Part shown: positions 26,834 through 35,970 of the stretch, in pieces
Numbering within the stretch: position 1 is the stretch's first letter
Layout: the number at the start of each line of letters is the position of its first letter
NCBI RefSeq assembly: GCF_008329535.1
Contig: NZ_NPKR01000002.1
Coordinates: forward strand, 496,001 to 560,000
Source of the DNA: Mycolicibacterium sp. P1-18
GTDB lineage: Bacteria > Actinomycetota > Actinomycetes > Mycobacteriales > Mycobacteriaceae
Direction: 5' to 3'
Length of the DNA stretch: 64,000 nucleotides
Notes under the pieces: generated by a model
What the model saw: the letters and a program-made list of their open reading frames with translations, nothing else
Databases searched by the model: none
Told to the model about the DNA's origin: nothing
Made by a program: the position numbers and the translations under genes

Positions 26834-26869
26834 TTGAACACGTTAGCGATAAGTGTTCAACGTGGTCAA
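26834..26869 (-). promoter_or_regulatory. TetR operator overlapping a leaderless promoter
   Basis: Perfect arms TTGAACAC (26834-26841) and GTGTTCAA (26853-26860) with an 11-base spacer. On the minus strand TTGACC (-35, 26864-26869) and TAACGT (-10, 26840-26845) have an 18-base spacer and the predicted start falls on the ATG at 26833. One arm lies in the spacer, the other runs from the -10 to the start, so a bound repressor would block transcription. Confidence 0.75.
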
Positions 26870-26874
26870 TGGCG

Positions 26875-27402
26875 TCAGGGACGCGGGGTGACGTCCCAGG
26901 TGTGGTGCACGACGTCGTGCAGGTGGTAGAGCGCGAGGGTGGCGACGGTGAATTCGCTTCCGTTGCTGCGCAGTCCGCGCCGGGACCATGCGTCGTCCGG
27001 TACGGATGCGTACGCGTCGGCGACGTCGGCCGCCGCCCGCGCCAACTCGTTGGCCACGACCGCGGGGTCCTGCGCGGCGTAGTTCTCGGCCAGCGCGGTC
27101 TCGTCCTGGTCCCAGTTGGGGAAGTGCGGGTCGTCCTCGGTGAGCATCAGGGCGACGCGCTGCCCGAAGACTCGGTGCACGTCGCGGATGTGGCAGCCGT
27201 ACTCGAGCACCGACCACACCGTGGGTTCCGGACGCTCGGTCACCGACGCACCGGTCAGTCGCGCCACCCAGCCCTCGGCGTCACGCCGAACGTGGTCGCC
27301 GACCTCCGCCGGTCGAATCGCGGCCGCGTCGTACCCGCAGTCCGGACACGGCTCCGCCAGAACCCAGGTCCAATCCTTCGTGTCGGGTTCGATCCCCGTC
27401 AC
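26875..27402 (-). CDS. DinB-superfamily protein
   Basis: A 175-residue four-helix-bundle protein of the DinB/mycothiol-dependent-enzyme superfamily. The N-terminal segment WVLAEPCPDCGYDA holds a Cys pair, and histidines in the first helix (CHIRDVHR) and near the C-terminus (LHDVVHH) are placed as in the family's metal site. Members are often thiol-S-transferases using mycothiol or bacillithiol, but no specific activity can be assigned. The GTG start overlaps the ypfJ stop as GTGA, so it is co-translated with the metallopeptidase. Confidence 0.8.
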   Translation of the reverse strand: MTGIEPDTKDWTWVLAEPCPDCGYDAAAIRPAEVGDHVRRDAEGWVARLTGASVTERPEPTVWSVLEYGCHIRDVHRVFGQRVALMLTEDDPHFPNWDQDETALAENYAAQDPAVVANELARAAADVADAYASVPDDAWSRRGLRSNGSEFTVATLALYHLHDVVHHTWDVTPRP

Positions 27403-28298
27403 TCGTGCAGGTCCTGCGCCGAGAAGGTGTCGCACTGCTTCGGATCGCCCGTGCGGTACCCCTCGGTGAACCAGTACTGGCGGGCCGCCGACGAGCCGTG
27501 CGTCCACGACTCCGGGTTGACCTGCCCGCCCGAGGACTGCTGGATGCGGTCGTCGCCCACCGACGAGGCGGCCGACAACGCGTCCTGAATGTCCTTGTCC
27601 GTCAACGGCTGCAGGAAGGTCACGTCGGTGCCCTCCTGCTTGGTGATCGCCGCGTAGTGCGCCCACACCCCGCCGTAGCAGTCGGCCTGTAGCTCGGTGC
27701 GCACCGAGTTGCCCTCGGCTCCGCCCGGTCCCTGCTGTGCGCGACCCAGCGTGCCCTGCAGATCCTGCACGTGGTGGCCGAACTCGTGGGCGACGACGTA
27801 CTCCTGGGCCAACGGTCCGTTGCTGGAACCGAACCGGTCGACCAGCTCCTGGAAGAAGGCGGTGTCGAAGTAGGCGGTCTGGTCGCCCGGGCAGTAGAAC
27901 GGTCCGACGTCGGTGGTGGCCGGCCCGCAGGCGGTGTTGACGTCGTTGCTGAACAGTCGGATCTTGGGCCGGGTGTAGTCCGGCATCAGCTGCGCCCACA
28001 CGCCGTCGACGGAGTTGCCCGTCGCGATGATGCGGCACCCGAGGATGTCGTTGGCGTCCTTGCCCGTCTTGCACTGGCTGGTGTCGAAGCCCGGGGCCTC
28101 GACGCCCTGCTGGTTGGCCTGCCCGGCGCCCTCCTGGGGCAGAACGGTGCCCGGGTCGACGCCGAGGAACAGCGCGATGACCACGATGACCAACCCGCCG
28201 AGACCACCGCCGACGGCGAGGCCGCGACCACCGCCGCCACCTCCACCGCTGGAGGACGTGGTGCTCGTGTCGATCCGCATGCCCTCGTTGAAGGTCAT
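27399..28298 (-). CDS. ypfJ: YpfJ-type neutral zinc metallopeptidase, membrane-anchored
   Basis: A 299-residue protein with a Gly/Ser-rich cytoplasmic start, one TM helix (about 27-47) and an extracellular neutral zinc peptidase domain. The zinc motif VVAHEFGHHVQ lies near residue 168, with a downstream ELQADCYGG segment supplying the third ligand and PESWTHGSS near the C-terminus. Cysteine pairs (QCK, GCR, ACG, FYC) suggest disulfides outside the cell. From memory it matches Rv2575. The downstream DinB-type gene overlaps it by four bases. The natural substrate of this family is unknown. Confidence 0.9.
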   Translation of the reverse strand: MTFNEGMRIDTSTTSSSGGGGGGGRGLAVGGGLGGLVIVVIALFLGVDPGTVLPQEGAGQANQQGVEAPGFDTSQCKTGKDANDILGCRIIATGNSVDGVWAQLMPDYTRPKIRLFSNDVNTACGPATTDVGPFYCPGDQTAYFDTAFFQELVDRFGSSNGPLAQEYVVAHEFGHHVQDLQGTLGRAQQGPGGAEGNSVRTELQADCYGGVWAHYAAITKQEGTDVTFLQPLTDKDIQDALSAASSVGDDRIQQSSGGQVNPESWTHGSSAARQYWFTEGYRTGDPKQCDTFSAQDLHE

Positions 28299-28360
28299 CG
28301 CCCACCCCTTCTCGCCGGCACCGAAGATGCCTCCGTCTCAGCCGGTTCAGCTTCCCACAC

Positions 28361-28366
28361 TACGAT
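28361..28366 (+). promoter_or_regulatory. -10 element (TACGAT) of leaderless carboxylesterase gene
   Basis: TACGAT ends seven bases before the GTG at 28374, so the predicted transcript starts at the start codon. There is no Shine-Dalgarno sequence. Confidence 0.45.
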
Positions 28367-28373
28367 TCGTCCA

Positions 28374-29858
28374 GTGGCCGCCCAGCGCGAAACCGTGGAA
28401 GAACCGACCGTTGCGCACACCGTCCACGGGGCGGTGCGCGGCACCACCGAGGGGGACGTCGACGTCTGGCGGGGCGTCGACTACGCCGAACAACCCGTCG
28501 GGGAGCGCCGCTTCCTGGCGCCGACGCCGCCGCTGCCGTGGAGCGGGATCCGCGACGCCGTCGACCACGGGCCGCTGCCGCCGCAGGGCCGAAGCTTCGT
28601 CGGTGGCGGGCGCGACGATCCGAAGGTCCGCGACGAGGCGTGCCTGACGCTGACGGTGTGGTCGCCGGACCCCGCGGCGAGCCTGCCGGTGATGGTGTGG
28701 ATACCCGGCGGCGCCTTCGTCTACGGGGCGGGACAACTGCAGCTGTACAACGGAAGTCGGCTGGCGGCCACCGGAGTCGTCGTGGTGAACGTGACCTATC
28801 GGCTGGGTGTCTTCGGCGGCTTCGAACTCGGCGACCTCGGCCCCGGCTTCGACGACAACCTGGCCCTGCGCGACCAGGTCGCCGCCCTGCGGTGGGTCCG
28901 CGACAACATCGCCGCGTTCGGGGGCGACCCCGACGCCGTCACCGTGTTCGGGGAGTCGGCGGGCGCCACGTCGGTGCTGGCGTTGCTGGCCAGCCCGCTC
29001 GCCGACGGACTGTTCTCCCGGGCCATCGCGCAGAGTCCGGCGCTGCCGCTCGTCGCCGACCGGGAGACCCGTGCCCGGCAGGCGCGGACGTTCGTCGAAC
29101 GGCTCGGCGTGCCCGTCGACGAGGTGAAGTCGCTGCCGCAGCGTCAGCTCCGGCGCACCGCGGGCCGGCTGCAGGGCGAGAGCGCCGCACACACCCCGAC
29201 ACTTGCCTACGGGCTGACCTACGGCGTCGACTCCCTGCCGCTGCATCCGATCGACGCCGCGCGCCAGGGCCGGGTGTCGCCCGTGCCGTTGATCGTCGGC
29301 ACCAACAGTCACGAGGCGTCGATGTTCGCCTGGGGCAAGCCCCCGATGCTGCCGACCACGCCGCCGATGGTCGAGGCGTACGTCGCGAGGACGGCGCCCG
29401 ACGCCAGGGACCGGTTGCTGGCCGCCTATCCGGACTATCCGCGCCGCCGGGCCTTGATCGCGTTCGGCTCGGACACCATGTTCGGCGCTCCCACGTGGGC
29501 GTTCGCCGACGCCTATTCGGCACACGCGCCGACCTACGTCTACCGCTTCGACCACGCGGCGTGGAGTCTGCGGCTGCTGGGTCTCGGCGCCACCCACGGC
29601 AGCGAGATCGTGCACGTGCAGCACAGCTACGGCTCCTACCTGGGTCGCAAGATGCACCCGCTGGGCCGGCGCGTGCAACCGTCGGTGGGACGCCGCATGC
29701 AGAGGACGTGGCTGGACTTCGCGACCGCGGAGCTCGACGGAGACTGGCCGCGCTACGACGCGACCTCTCGCCGCACCCGGGTGATCCGGTCGACCAGGGA
29801 CGACACCGTCGCCGACCCGGATGCCGTCAGGCGGACGGCGTGGGAGGGCGTGTACTGA
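28374..29858 (+). CDS. Type-B carboxylesterase/lipase
   Basis: A 494-residue esterase of the carboxylesterase type-B family. WIPGGAFVYG (about 106-115) forms the oxyanion hole, the nucleophile elbow is GESAGATS near residue 195, and GTNSHEASMF and GATHGSEIVHV carry the probable acid and His of the triad. There is no signal peptide, so it is cytoplasmic. It hydrolyses carboxylic esters of unknown identity. GTG at 28374 is supported by the position of TACGAT; the upstream open frame is not coding. It is divergent from ypfJ and overlaps the convergent SRPBCC gene by 32 bases at its 3' end. Confidence 0.9.
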   Translation: MAAQRETVEEPTVAHTVHGAVRGTTEGDVDVWRGVDYAEQPVGERRFLAPTPPLPWSGIRDAVDHGPLPPQGRSFVGGGRDDPKVRDEACLTLTVWSPDPAASLPVMVWIPGGAFVYGAGQLQLYNGSRLAATGVVVVNVTYRLGVFGGFELGDLGPGFDDNLALRDQVAALRWVRDNIAAFGGDPDAVTVFGESAGATSVLALLASPLADGLFSRAIAQSPALPLVADRETRARQARTFVERLGVPVDEVKSLPQRQLRRTAGRLQGESAAHTPTLAYGLTYGVDSLPLHPIDAARQGRVSPVPLIVGTNSHEASMFAWGKPPMLPTTPPMVEAYVARTAPDARDRLLAAYPDYPRRRALIAFGSDTMFGAPTWAFADAYSAHAPTYVYRFDHAAWSLRLLGLGATHGSEIVHVQHSYGSYLGRKMHPLGRRVQPSVGRRMQRTWLDFATAELDGDWPRYDATSRRTRVIRSTRDDTVADPDAVRRTAWEGVY

Positions 29859-30351
29859 AGCGCTCCTGGACGTAACGCTCGAGGTTGTGCAGGAAGCGCT
29901 GGAACATCCACGCCATCACCGGCCTGCCGACCTCCATGCCGATCCGCGCCGCGATCCCGTTGGGCTTCATCGCCATCACCCAGGTGAGGTGGCATCCTGC
30001 CGGGGTGCGCACCACCCGGTAGTCCTCGGCGAAGGCCGAGATCGCACCGGAGGTGCTCTCGTTGAATCGAAAGGTCATGCGGGAGTTGACATCCCAGGCC
30101 AGAAATTCCTCGGCGCCGGTGATGCCCCCGCGCATGTCGACCGATCGAGTGGTGCCGACGCCGCGCGGTTCCGGACTGGTCCACGTCACCTTGGTGATCA
30201 CGGTCGCCCAGTGTGGCCACGACGTGGCGTCGCCTAGCACCTCGAAGACCTGTTCCGGTGTGATCGGGAGGTCGACGGTGCTGACGAACCGGAACGGTGC
30301 GGTGTCCAGGAAGGTCGGGTCGACGCGTTCGCACGGGTAGGTCTTGGCCAT
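29827..30351 (-). CDS. SRPBCC-family protein
   Basis: A 174-residue START/polyketide-cyclase-like protein. ITPEQVFEVLGDATSWPHW is the typical first helix-turn of the SRPBCC fold, and a long C-terminal helix (about 145-165) closes the hydrophobic cavity. Such proteins bind lipids or aromatic ligands, or act on polyketide-type substrates, but nothing identifies the ligand. TAGAGT on the minus strand (30360-30365) ends nine bases upstream of the ATG, suggesting a very short or absent leader. The last 11 codons overlap the end of the carboxylesterase gene on the other strand. Confidence 0.85.
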   Translation of the reverse strand: MAKTYPCERVDPTFLDTAPFRFVSTVDLPITPEQVFEVLGDATSWPHWATVITKVTWTSPEPRGVGTTRSVDMRGGITGAEEFLAWDVNSRMTFRFNESTSGAISAFAEDYRVVRTPAGCHLTWVMAMKPNGIAARIGMEVGRPVMAWMFQRFLHNLERYVQERFSTRPPTPSA

Positions 30352-30388
30352 GGGTGGACACTCTAGGGCCGAGTGTCTACCCAGCGGG

Positions 30389-31288
30389 TCAGCCGGGTCC
30401 GTCGCTGGCGGCCGCGAGCAGCGGCACCACGAGGTCGCTGATGGGCGTGGCCACGCCGTGCAACGCGCCCTTGCGTGCCACGACGCCGTTGCGCACGTCC
30501 CATTCCAGCGGCCGGCCCAGCTCGCGGTCGGTCAGGATCGAGGTCGTCAGGTCCTCGGGCACGTCGGTGAACAGCCTCGTGGTGTCCTCGATCACGTCGT
30601 CGTCGAGCTGGGCTCCCTCGGCCCGGGCCACGGCGAGGCATTCGGCGAGGTAGGCGCGGCCGAGCGCGGCGACGTCGTCGCGGCGGAACATCCCCGCGCG
30701 CCGGCCCGTCAGGACCATCAGGCCGGCCACGGCGTTGGTCAGCAGCTTGCGCCACGCGTCGTCGAGGAAGGTGGCGCTGCACTCGACGGTCAGCGACGGC
30801 CCGCTCAGCACCTCGGCGAGCGTGCGGGCCGCGGCGTCGTCGGGCAGCACCAACCGGACCGGGGTGCGAAGCCGGACCCACCCCTCGGGCTGGGACTGGG
30901 CGGAGAACCACACCGCGCAGGGGACGACGGTGCCCGCCGGGCAGTGGCGGCCGACGCGCTCGACCTGTTCGACGCCGTTCTGCAGCACGCACACGATCGT
31001 GTCCGGGCCGCAGAGCCGCTCCAGCCAGGGGGCAACGGCCTCGTTCTGGGTGTCCTTGACCGCGAGGATGACCACGTCGACCGGCCCGTCGACGGACGCC
31101 GGGTCGGTGCGCACCGGTTCCGGGAGGACGACGGGTTCGCCGTCCAGGACGCCGGGGTCGGGACGGACCTCGACCGACGCACGCGGGGTGCGACCGCACA
31201 CGACGACGGGGTGCCCGGCGGCGTGCAGCAGCGCCGCGACCGTCGAACCGATGGCGCCGGGACCGATGACCGCCGTGGATGGGCTCAC
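30389..31288 (-). CDS. Ketopantoate reductase-like oxidoreductase (PanE/ApbA family)
   Basis: A 299-residue NADPH-dependent reductase of the PanE/ApbA type. The dinucleotide motif is [12 protein letters not shown] (about 7-18), LAVKDTQN and LQNGVEQV follow in the Rossmann domain, and the C-terminal helical domain contains the catalytic Lys in [12 protein letters not shown] and [14 protein letters not shown]. Reduction of 2-dehydropantoate in pantothenate synthesis is one possible role; related 2-keto acids are others. From memory it matches Rv2573. GTG 31288 is preferred over an upstream TTG because TAGCTT (minus strand, 31296-31301) places the transcript start on it. Divergent from aspS. Confidence 0.85.
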   Translation of the reverse strand: MSPSTAVIGPGAIGSTVAALLHAAGHPVVVCGRTPRASVEVRPDPGVLDGEPVVLPEPVRTDPASVDGPVDVVILAVKDTQNEAVAPWLERLCGPDTIVCVLQNGVEQVERVGRHCPAGTVVPCAVWFSAQSQPEGWVRLRTPVRLVLPDDAAARTLAEVLSGPSLTVECSATFLDDAWRKLLTNAVAGLMVLTGRRAGMFRRDDVAALGRAYLAECLAVARAEGAQLDDDVIEDTTRLFTDVPEDLTTSILTDRELGRPLEWDVRNGVVARKGALHGVATPISDLVVPLLAAASDGPG

Positions 31289-31320
31289 CGACGCCAAGCT
31301 ACCGCCCAAAACCCCACCAC

Positions 31321-31326
31321 TACACT
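31321..31326 (+). promoter_or_regulatory. Candidate -10 (TACACT) of aspS
   Basis: TACACT lies 39 bases before the aspS GTG, giving a leader of about 33 bases that contains the ribosome binding site AGGGAG (31355-31360). No convincing -35 was seen. Confidence 0.4.
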
Positions 31327-31365
31327 GTGGCAGTCCTCTCGTCAGGTACTTCCCAGGGAGTTTTC

Positions 31366-33144
31366 GTGTTGCGCAGTCATGCCGCCGGTTCGTTGCGGTC
31401 CTCCGATACCGGCCAAACGGTCACCTTGGCCGGATGGGTCGACCGTCGGCGTGATCACGGCGGAGTCATCTTCATCGACCTGCGGGACGCCTCGGGGATC
31501 AGCCAGGTGGTCTTCCGCGACACCGATGTGCTCGAGCAGGCCCACCGCTTGCGCGCCGAGTTCTGCGTGCTGGTGCAGGGCGTCGTCGAGACCAGGCCCG
31601 AGGGAAATGCCAACGCCGACATCGCCACCGGCGACATCGAGGTCAACGCCACGTCGCTGACCGTGCTGAGTGAAAGCGCCCCGCTTCCGTTCCAGCTCGA
31701 CGAGACCCCTGGTGAGGAAGCGCGGCTCAAGTACCGCTACCTCGACCTGCGCCGCGCGGGACCCGGTCACGCACTTCGCTTGCGCTCCAAGGTCAACGCC
31801 GCCGCCCGCGCGGTACTCGCCGGCCACGACTTCGTGGAGATCGAGACCCCGACGCTGACCCGGTCGACGCCGGAGGGCGCCCGCGACTTCCTGGTGCCTG
31901 CGCGGCTGCAGCCCGGTTCGTTCTACGCGTTGCCGCAGAGCCCGCAGTTGTTCAAGCAGTTGCTGATGGTCGCGGGCATGGAGCGTTACTACCAGATCGC
32001 CCGCTGCTACCGCGACGAGGACTTCCGCGCCGACCGCCAGCCCGAGTTCACCCAGCTCGACGTGGAGATGAGCTTCGTCGACCCCGACGACGTCATGGCC
32101 GTGTCCGAAGAGGTGCTCAAGGCACTGTGGGCGCTGATCGGATACGACCTGCCGACGCCGATCCCGCGCATCACCTACGCCGAGGCGATGCGCCGGTTCG
32201 GCTCCGACAAGCCCGACCTGAGGTTCGGCCTCGAGCTCGTCGACTGCACGGAGTACTTCTCCGACACCACCTTTCGGGTATTCCAGGCGCCCCACGTCGG
32301 CGCCGTCGTCATGCCGGGTGGTGCGTCGCAACCGCGGCGGACGCTCGACGGTTGGCAGGAGTTCGCCAAGCAGCGCGGCCACAAGGGACTGGCGTACGTG
32401 CTGCTCGCCGAGGACGGCACGCTCGGCGGTCCCGTCGCCAAGAACCTGACCGACGCCGAGCGCGACGGCCTGGCCGCCCACGTCGGCGCCAAGCCGGGGG
32501 ACTGCATCTTCTTCGCCGCCGGCCCGGTGAAGTCGGCGCGCGCGTTGCTGGGTGCGACGCGCATCGAGATCGCCAAGCGGCTGGACATGATCGACCCCGA
32601 GGCGTGGGCGTTCACCTGGGTGGTCGACTGGCCCTTGTTCGAGGCCGCGGACGACGCCACCGCCTCCGGTGACGTCGCCGTCGGATCGGGCGCCTGGACG
32701 GCGGTGCACCACGCGTTCACCTCGCCCAAGCCCGAGTCGGAGGCGACCTTCGACACCGATCCCGGCAACGCGCTGGCCAACGCCTACGACATCGTCTGCA
32801 ACGGCAACGAGATCGGTGGCGGCTCGATCCGCATCCATCGTCGCGACGTCCAGGAACGCGTGTTCGCGATGATGGGCATCGACCACGCCGAGGCGCAGGA
32901 CAAGTTCGGATTCCTGTTGGACGCCTTCACCTTCGGCGCACCACCGCACGGCGGCATCGCCTTCGGCTGGGACCGCATCACGGCGTTGCTGGCCGGCACC
33001 GACTCGATCCGCGAGGTGATCGCGTTCCCCAAGTCCGGCGGCGGCGTCGACCCGCTGACCGACGCGCCCGCGCCGATCACCGCGCAGCAGCGCAAGGAGT
33101 CGGGAATAGACGCGAAGCCGAAGGCGCCGAACTCGGATAGTTAG
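31366..33144 (+). CDS. aspS: Aspartyl-tRNA synthetase, bacterial type
   Basis: A 592-residue class II synthetase. It has the N-terminal OB anticodon-binding domain with [19 protein letters not shown], motif 2 around [22 protein letters not shown], the large bacterial GAD insertion (about 300-420) and motif 3 [13 protein letters not shown]. From family knowledge mycobacterial AspRS is non-discriminating and also makes Asp-tRNA-Asn for the GatCAB amidotransferase. The GTG at 31366 has AGGGAG five bases upstream, so the long upstream open frame is not part of the gene. It is divergent from the PanE-like gene. Confidence 0.96.
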   Translation: MLRSHAAGSLRSSDTGQTVTLAGWVDRRRDHGGVIFIDLRDASGISQVVFRDTDVLEQAHRLRAEFCVLVQGVVETRPEGNANADIATGDIEVNATSLTVLSESAPLPFQLDETPGEEARLKYRYLDLRRAGPGHALRLRSKVNAAARAVLAGHDFVEIETPTLTRSTPEGARDFLVPARLQPGSFYALPQSPQLFKQLLMVAGMERYYQIARCYRDEDFRADRQPEFTQLDVEMSFVDPDDVMAVSEEVLKALWALIGYDLPTPIPRITYAEAMRRFGSDKPDLRFGLELVDCTEYFSDTTFRVFQAPHVGAVVMPGGASQPRRTLDGWQEFAKQRGHKGLAYVLLAEDGTLGGPVAKNLTDAERDGLAAHVGAKPGDCIFFAAGPVKSARALLGATRIEIAKRLDMIDPEAWAFTWVVDWPLFEAADDATASGDVAVGSGAWTAVHHAFTSPKPESEATFDTDPGNALANAYDIVCNGNEIGGGSIRIHRRDVQERVFAMMGIDHAEAQDKFGFLLDAFTFGAPPHGGIAFGWDRITALLAGTDSIREVIAFPKSGGGVDPLTDAPAPITAQQRKESGIDAKPKAPNSDS

Positions 33145-33257
33145 CACGTGGCACCGACATTTTGGCGCGCTATTCCTGAGCCGTGCACAGTCGGTGATTC
33201 ATCCACAGCCGCAGGGTGTACGGCCTAGTTTGCAGCGTCATCGTCGCTCGCCGCGAG

Positions 33258-33278
33258 TAACTTCGTACGTATGTTCGA
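33258..33278 (+). promoter_or_regulatory. LexA (SOS) box overlapping the start of the 13E12-type gene
   Basis: TCGTACGTATGTTCGA at 33263-33278 matches TCGAAC-N4-GTTCGA with one mismatch. TAACTT (33258-33263) is a -10 that would start transcription at the ATG at 33271, which lies inside the LexA box. Repressor binding would therefore cover both the transcription and translation start. Confidence 0.8.
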
Positions 33279-34962
33279 ATCGTTGGCCACCACGGCTGGT
33301 ACCTCGGGGGCCGGCGCGGTGCAGGCGTGGTCGCGGGCGGAGTCTGCGGCGTGTGCCCGCAAGGTCGCCGCGATGGCCGACATGTTCGCGACCGCGCACG
33401 CCGCCGACGGCTCCGCCGAGCGGGACCTGTGGTGCACCGACACCTGGGACGCGGTCGCCGCCCACGTCGGGGCGGAGCTGCGGATTACCACCGGAGCCGC
33501 GTCCAACCAGCTGTTGATAGCCGTGGCGCTGCACGAACGGTTCCCTCAAGTCGCCGCGGTGTTCGCCAAGGGGCTCATCACCTATCAGCTGGTGCGGACG
33601 GTCGTGCAGCGCGGTGCGCTGGTGGTCGACTCCGACGCGCTTCGCGCCCTGGACGGGTTGTTGGCCGAGGCGCTGAGCAACCGCGAACCGATGTCGGTGG
33701 CGACGCTGGAGAAGACGGTTGACGGGTTCGTCGCGCAGGTCGACCCGCAGGCGGTGATCCGGACTGAAACCCGCGCGCGTGGCCGGTCGGTGGAGGTGGG
33801 GGACGAGGACGGTAGCGGAATGGTGACGGTGTTCGCGACCTTGTTCGCCCACGACGGGAAGGCCCTCGACGCCCGGCTGGACGCGTTGGCGCGCACGGTC
33901 TGTCCGGCCGACCCCCGTACCCAGGACCAGCGCCGTGCCGACGCGACCGGGGCGCTCGCCCACGGAGCAGACCGCCTGGGCTGCCTCTGCGAGAGCGATG
34001 CCTGCCCGGCCGCTGAGAACCCACCCTCGACCGGTGTCGTGGTGTACGTCATCGCGTCCTCGGACACCGTCGCCCCGCCGCCAGTGCCCGAGCCGGACGC
34101 TCCTGAGCCAACCGCGCCCGATCCAGCCGACCACTCCGCTACGGCCAATGAGTCTGCTGCACAAAATGACTCGACAGGCGACCCTGCTACCCCGTCCGCC
34201 ACCAACGGGCACGCCCCCCTCGACGGTGAACCACCGGCGATGTTCACCAAGCCGTTGCGCGAGCTGACGCTCACCGAAGCATTGACCCCCGCGCCGGGAT
34301 ACTTCTCCAGCCTCCGGCCCGCGGCGATGATGGGCGGCCATTTCTTGCCCGGCGCGATTGCGTGCCGGGCAACGGTTGGGGCGACGATTACCCGGATCGT
34401 CCACCCCGGGCAAGCGCCACCGGAACCCCGGTACCGACCGTCGAAGAAGCTGGCCGACTTCGTCCGCTGCCGCGACCTGACGTGCCGCTTCCCCGGTTGC
34501 CGCGTACCGGCGACGAATTGTGACGTCGACCATACGATTCCGTGGCCGTGCGGGCCGACGGCGGCGTCGAACCTGAAATGTCTGTGCCGTCGACATCATT
34601 TGCTGAAGACCTTCTGGGGCGGCGAGAATGGTTGGCGCGATGAACAATTCGACGACGGCACCGTCGTGTGGACCGCACCCGACGGACGCACCCACACCGC
34701 CACACCCGGCAGCCGGCTGCTATTCCCGGAACTTAGCGCACCCACACTGACGGTGGCGGCGGGGACCAACCTCCCGGCACACCACGCCACCGGGCTGACA
34801 ATGCCCCGACGCAAGAGCACCCGCGCCGAAGACCGCGCGAGACGCATCCATCGGGAGCGCGATCTGAACGAGCAGTCGAACTCGATCGCAATCACCGCTT
34901 TCGCAGAATCGGCGCCCCCGCGCTGCGAACCCGGAATACCGTCGGTTGGGGCAGACTTATGA
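33271..34962 (+). CDS. 13E12 repeat-family protein, DUF222 plus HNH nuclease domain
   Basis: A 563-residue protein of the mycobacterial 13E12 repeat family. A DUF222 helical domain covers about residues 15-240; a Pro/Ala/Asp-rich linker follows (about 265-325); the HNH domain (about 395-455) has CRFPGC, DVDHTIPW and CLCRRHH, so the metal-binding Cys and catalytic His residues are intact. The C-terminus is basic. In M. tuberculosis these genes belong to the LexA regulon; here too a LexA box covers the start. They sit inside or near mobile loci in some genomes, but no terminal repeats are seen here. The stop overlaps the ATG of the next gene as ATGA. Confidence 0.88.
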   Translation: MFESLATTAGTSGAGAVQAWSRAESAACARKVAAMADMFATAHAADGSAERDLWCTDTWDAVAAHVGAELRITTGAASNQLLIAVALHERFPQVAAVFAKGLITYQLVRTVVQRGALVVDSDALRALDGLLAEALSNREPMSVATLEKTVDGFVAQVDPQAVIRTETRARGRSVEVGDEDGSGMVTVFATLFAHDGKALDARLDALARTVCPADPRTQDQRRADATGALAHGADRLGCLCESDACPAAENPPSTGVVVYVIASSDTVAPPPVPEPDAPEPTAPDPADHSATANESAAQNDSTGDPATPSATNGHAPLDGEPPAMFTKPLRELTLTEALTPAPGYFSSLRPAAMMGGHFLPGAIACRATVGATITRIVHPGQAPPEPRYRPSKKLADFVRCRDLTCRFPGCRVPATNCDVDHTIPWPCGPTAASNLKCLCRRHHLLKTFWGGENGWRDEQFDDGTVVWTAPDGRTHTATPGSRLLFPELSAPTLTVAAGTNLPAHHATGLTMPRRKSTRAEDRARRIHRERDLNEQSNSIAITAFAESAPPRCEPGIPSVGADL

Positions 34963-35417
34963 CCACCATGGCAGACATCGACAAGAACAAGCTGGTTTCC
35001 GACACCGCCGCACTCGACGACTTCAACCGCGGCGTGGTGGCCGAGTTCCGGGCCAACGGCGGCAAGGTGGGCGGCCCCTTCGCGGGCGGCGACCTGTTGC
35101 TCCTGCACACCACGGGCGCCAAGTCGGGTCAGCCGCGGCTGTCGCCGCTGGCGTACCTCTCCGTCGACGGCCGGATGCTGATCGTCGGCTCCTACGCCGG
35201 CGCGCCGAAGGATCCGGCGTGGGTGCACAACCTGCGGGCCCATCCGCGGGCTCGCATCGAGGTGGGCACCGAGGCCTACGACGTCGACGTGCGCGAACTG
35301 CCCGCCGACGAACGCGACGAGACATACCCGAAGATCACCGCGGTGGCACCGGTGTTCGCCGAGTACCAGGCCAACACCACGCGCGAGATTCCGCTCTTCG
35401 AGTTGACCCGCGCCTGA
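34959..35417 (+). CDS. Deazaflavin (F420)-dependent nitroreductase/quinone reductase, Ddn-like
   Basis: A 152-residue split-barrel protein of the Ddn family, which uses F420H2 to reduce quinones or nitro compounds. The conserved segments LLLLHTTGAKSGQPRLSPL, SYAGAPKDPAWVHNL and HPRARIEVG fit the F420-binding fold. The start ATG overlaps the stop of the 13E12-type gene as ATGA, so the reductase may be co-transcribed and partly SOS-linked; an ATG three codons later (34968) is an alternative. A strong hairpin follows 7 bases after the stop. Confidence 0.9.
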   Translation: MTTMADIDKNKLVSDTAALDDFNRGVVAEFRANGGKVGGPFAGGDLLLLHTTGAKSGQPRLSPLAYLSVDGRMLIVGSYAGAPKDPAWVHNLRAHPRARIEVGTEAYDVDVRELPADERDETYPKITAVAPVFAEYQANTTREIPLFELTRA

Positions 35418-35423
35418 ACGACG

Positions 35424-35463
35424 TCGGCGCGCCACCCGCGGTGATCGCGGAGTGGCGCGCCGA
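35424..35463. terminator. Bidirectional hairpin terminator between convergent genes
   Basis: Outer arms TCGGCGCGCCAC (35424-35435) and GTGGCGCGCCGA (35452-35463) enclose an inner stem CCGCG/CGCGG with a five-base loop, one base bulged. It lies between the convergent Ddn-like and lipoprotein genes and lacks a U-tract. Confidence 0.7.
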
Positions 35464-35480
35464 ACGCGTTGCGGTGCGGG

Positions 35481-35900
35481 CTAGTTGCGCCCGGGGCTGC
35501 CGGGATTGCCCTGCGGGGGAGCGTTGTCGCCGGGCATCGAGTCGCCGGTGGGGGGCGACGGCGTGCGGACGGTGGTCTCCACCGCCGAGTTGCCGCCGGT
35601 GACCGTCTGGCTCGGTCCGCCACTTTCGGCCCCGGTCGTCGGTGCGACGCTCGACGGCGCGCCACCGGCCCCCGTGCCACCGGCACCGCCGGCGGTGGTC
35701 GTCGGTGGCGGTGAGACCGGGGTGTTGGAACCCAGGGACGGGGCCGAGGTGGTGGCCGGGGTGCTGCTCGCGGGGGTGGTGGCCGGGACGCTGGTCTCGT
35801 TGGCCGAGTCGTCGCTGCCGCAGCCGGACAGCAGGGCGACCGTGGCCGCCGCGGAGGACAGAAGCAGGCCAACGCGGCCTACGAGTTGAGAATTGTTCAC
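35481..35900 (-). CDS. Small Thr/Pro/Gly-rich lipoprotein
   Basis: A 139-residue exported lipoprotein. The signal peptide runs to a lipobox LLSGC (Cys about 27), after which the chain is low-complexity and rich in Thr, Ser, Pro and Gly, with no cysteine or globular pattern. It probably forms an extended, possibly glycosylated, surface-attached chain; Thr/Pro-rich mycobacterial lipoproteins are often O-mannosylated. GTG at 35900 is chosen because it begins the signal peptide; the longer frame adds 11 residues without support. Function unknown. Convergent to the Ddn-like gene across a hairpin. Confidence 0.7.
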   Translation of the reverse strand: MNNSQLVGRVGLLLSSAAATVALLSGCGSDDSANETSVPATTPASSTPATTSAPSLGSNTPVSPPPTTTAGGAGGTGAGGAPSSVAPTTGAESGGPSQTVTGGNSAVETTVRTPSPPTGDSMPGDNAPPQGNPGSPGRN

Positions 35901-35970
35901 ACCGGCGGGTTTTCCCGACGGTGGCAACCTCAAAACTCCGAGCGGTCCGACGTCACCAACGCGTCAGCGG

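Noticed and set aside
33271..34962. The 13E12-type gene as part of an insertion sequence
   Set aside because: No terminal inverted repeats, target duplications or transposase are visible; the family is repetitive but this copy appears to be a single chromosomal gene.
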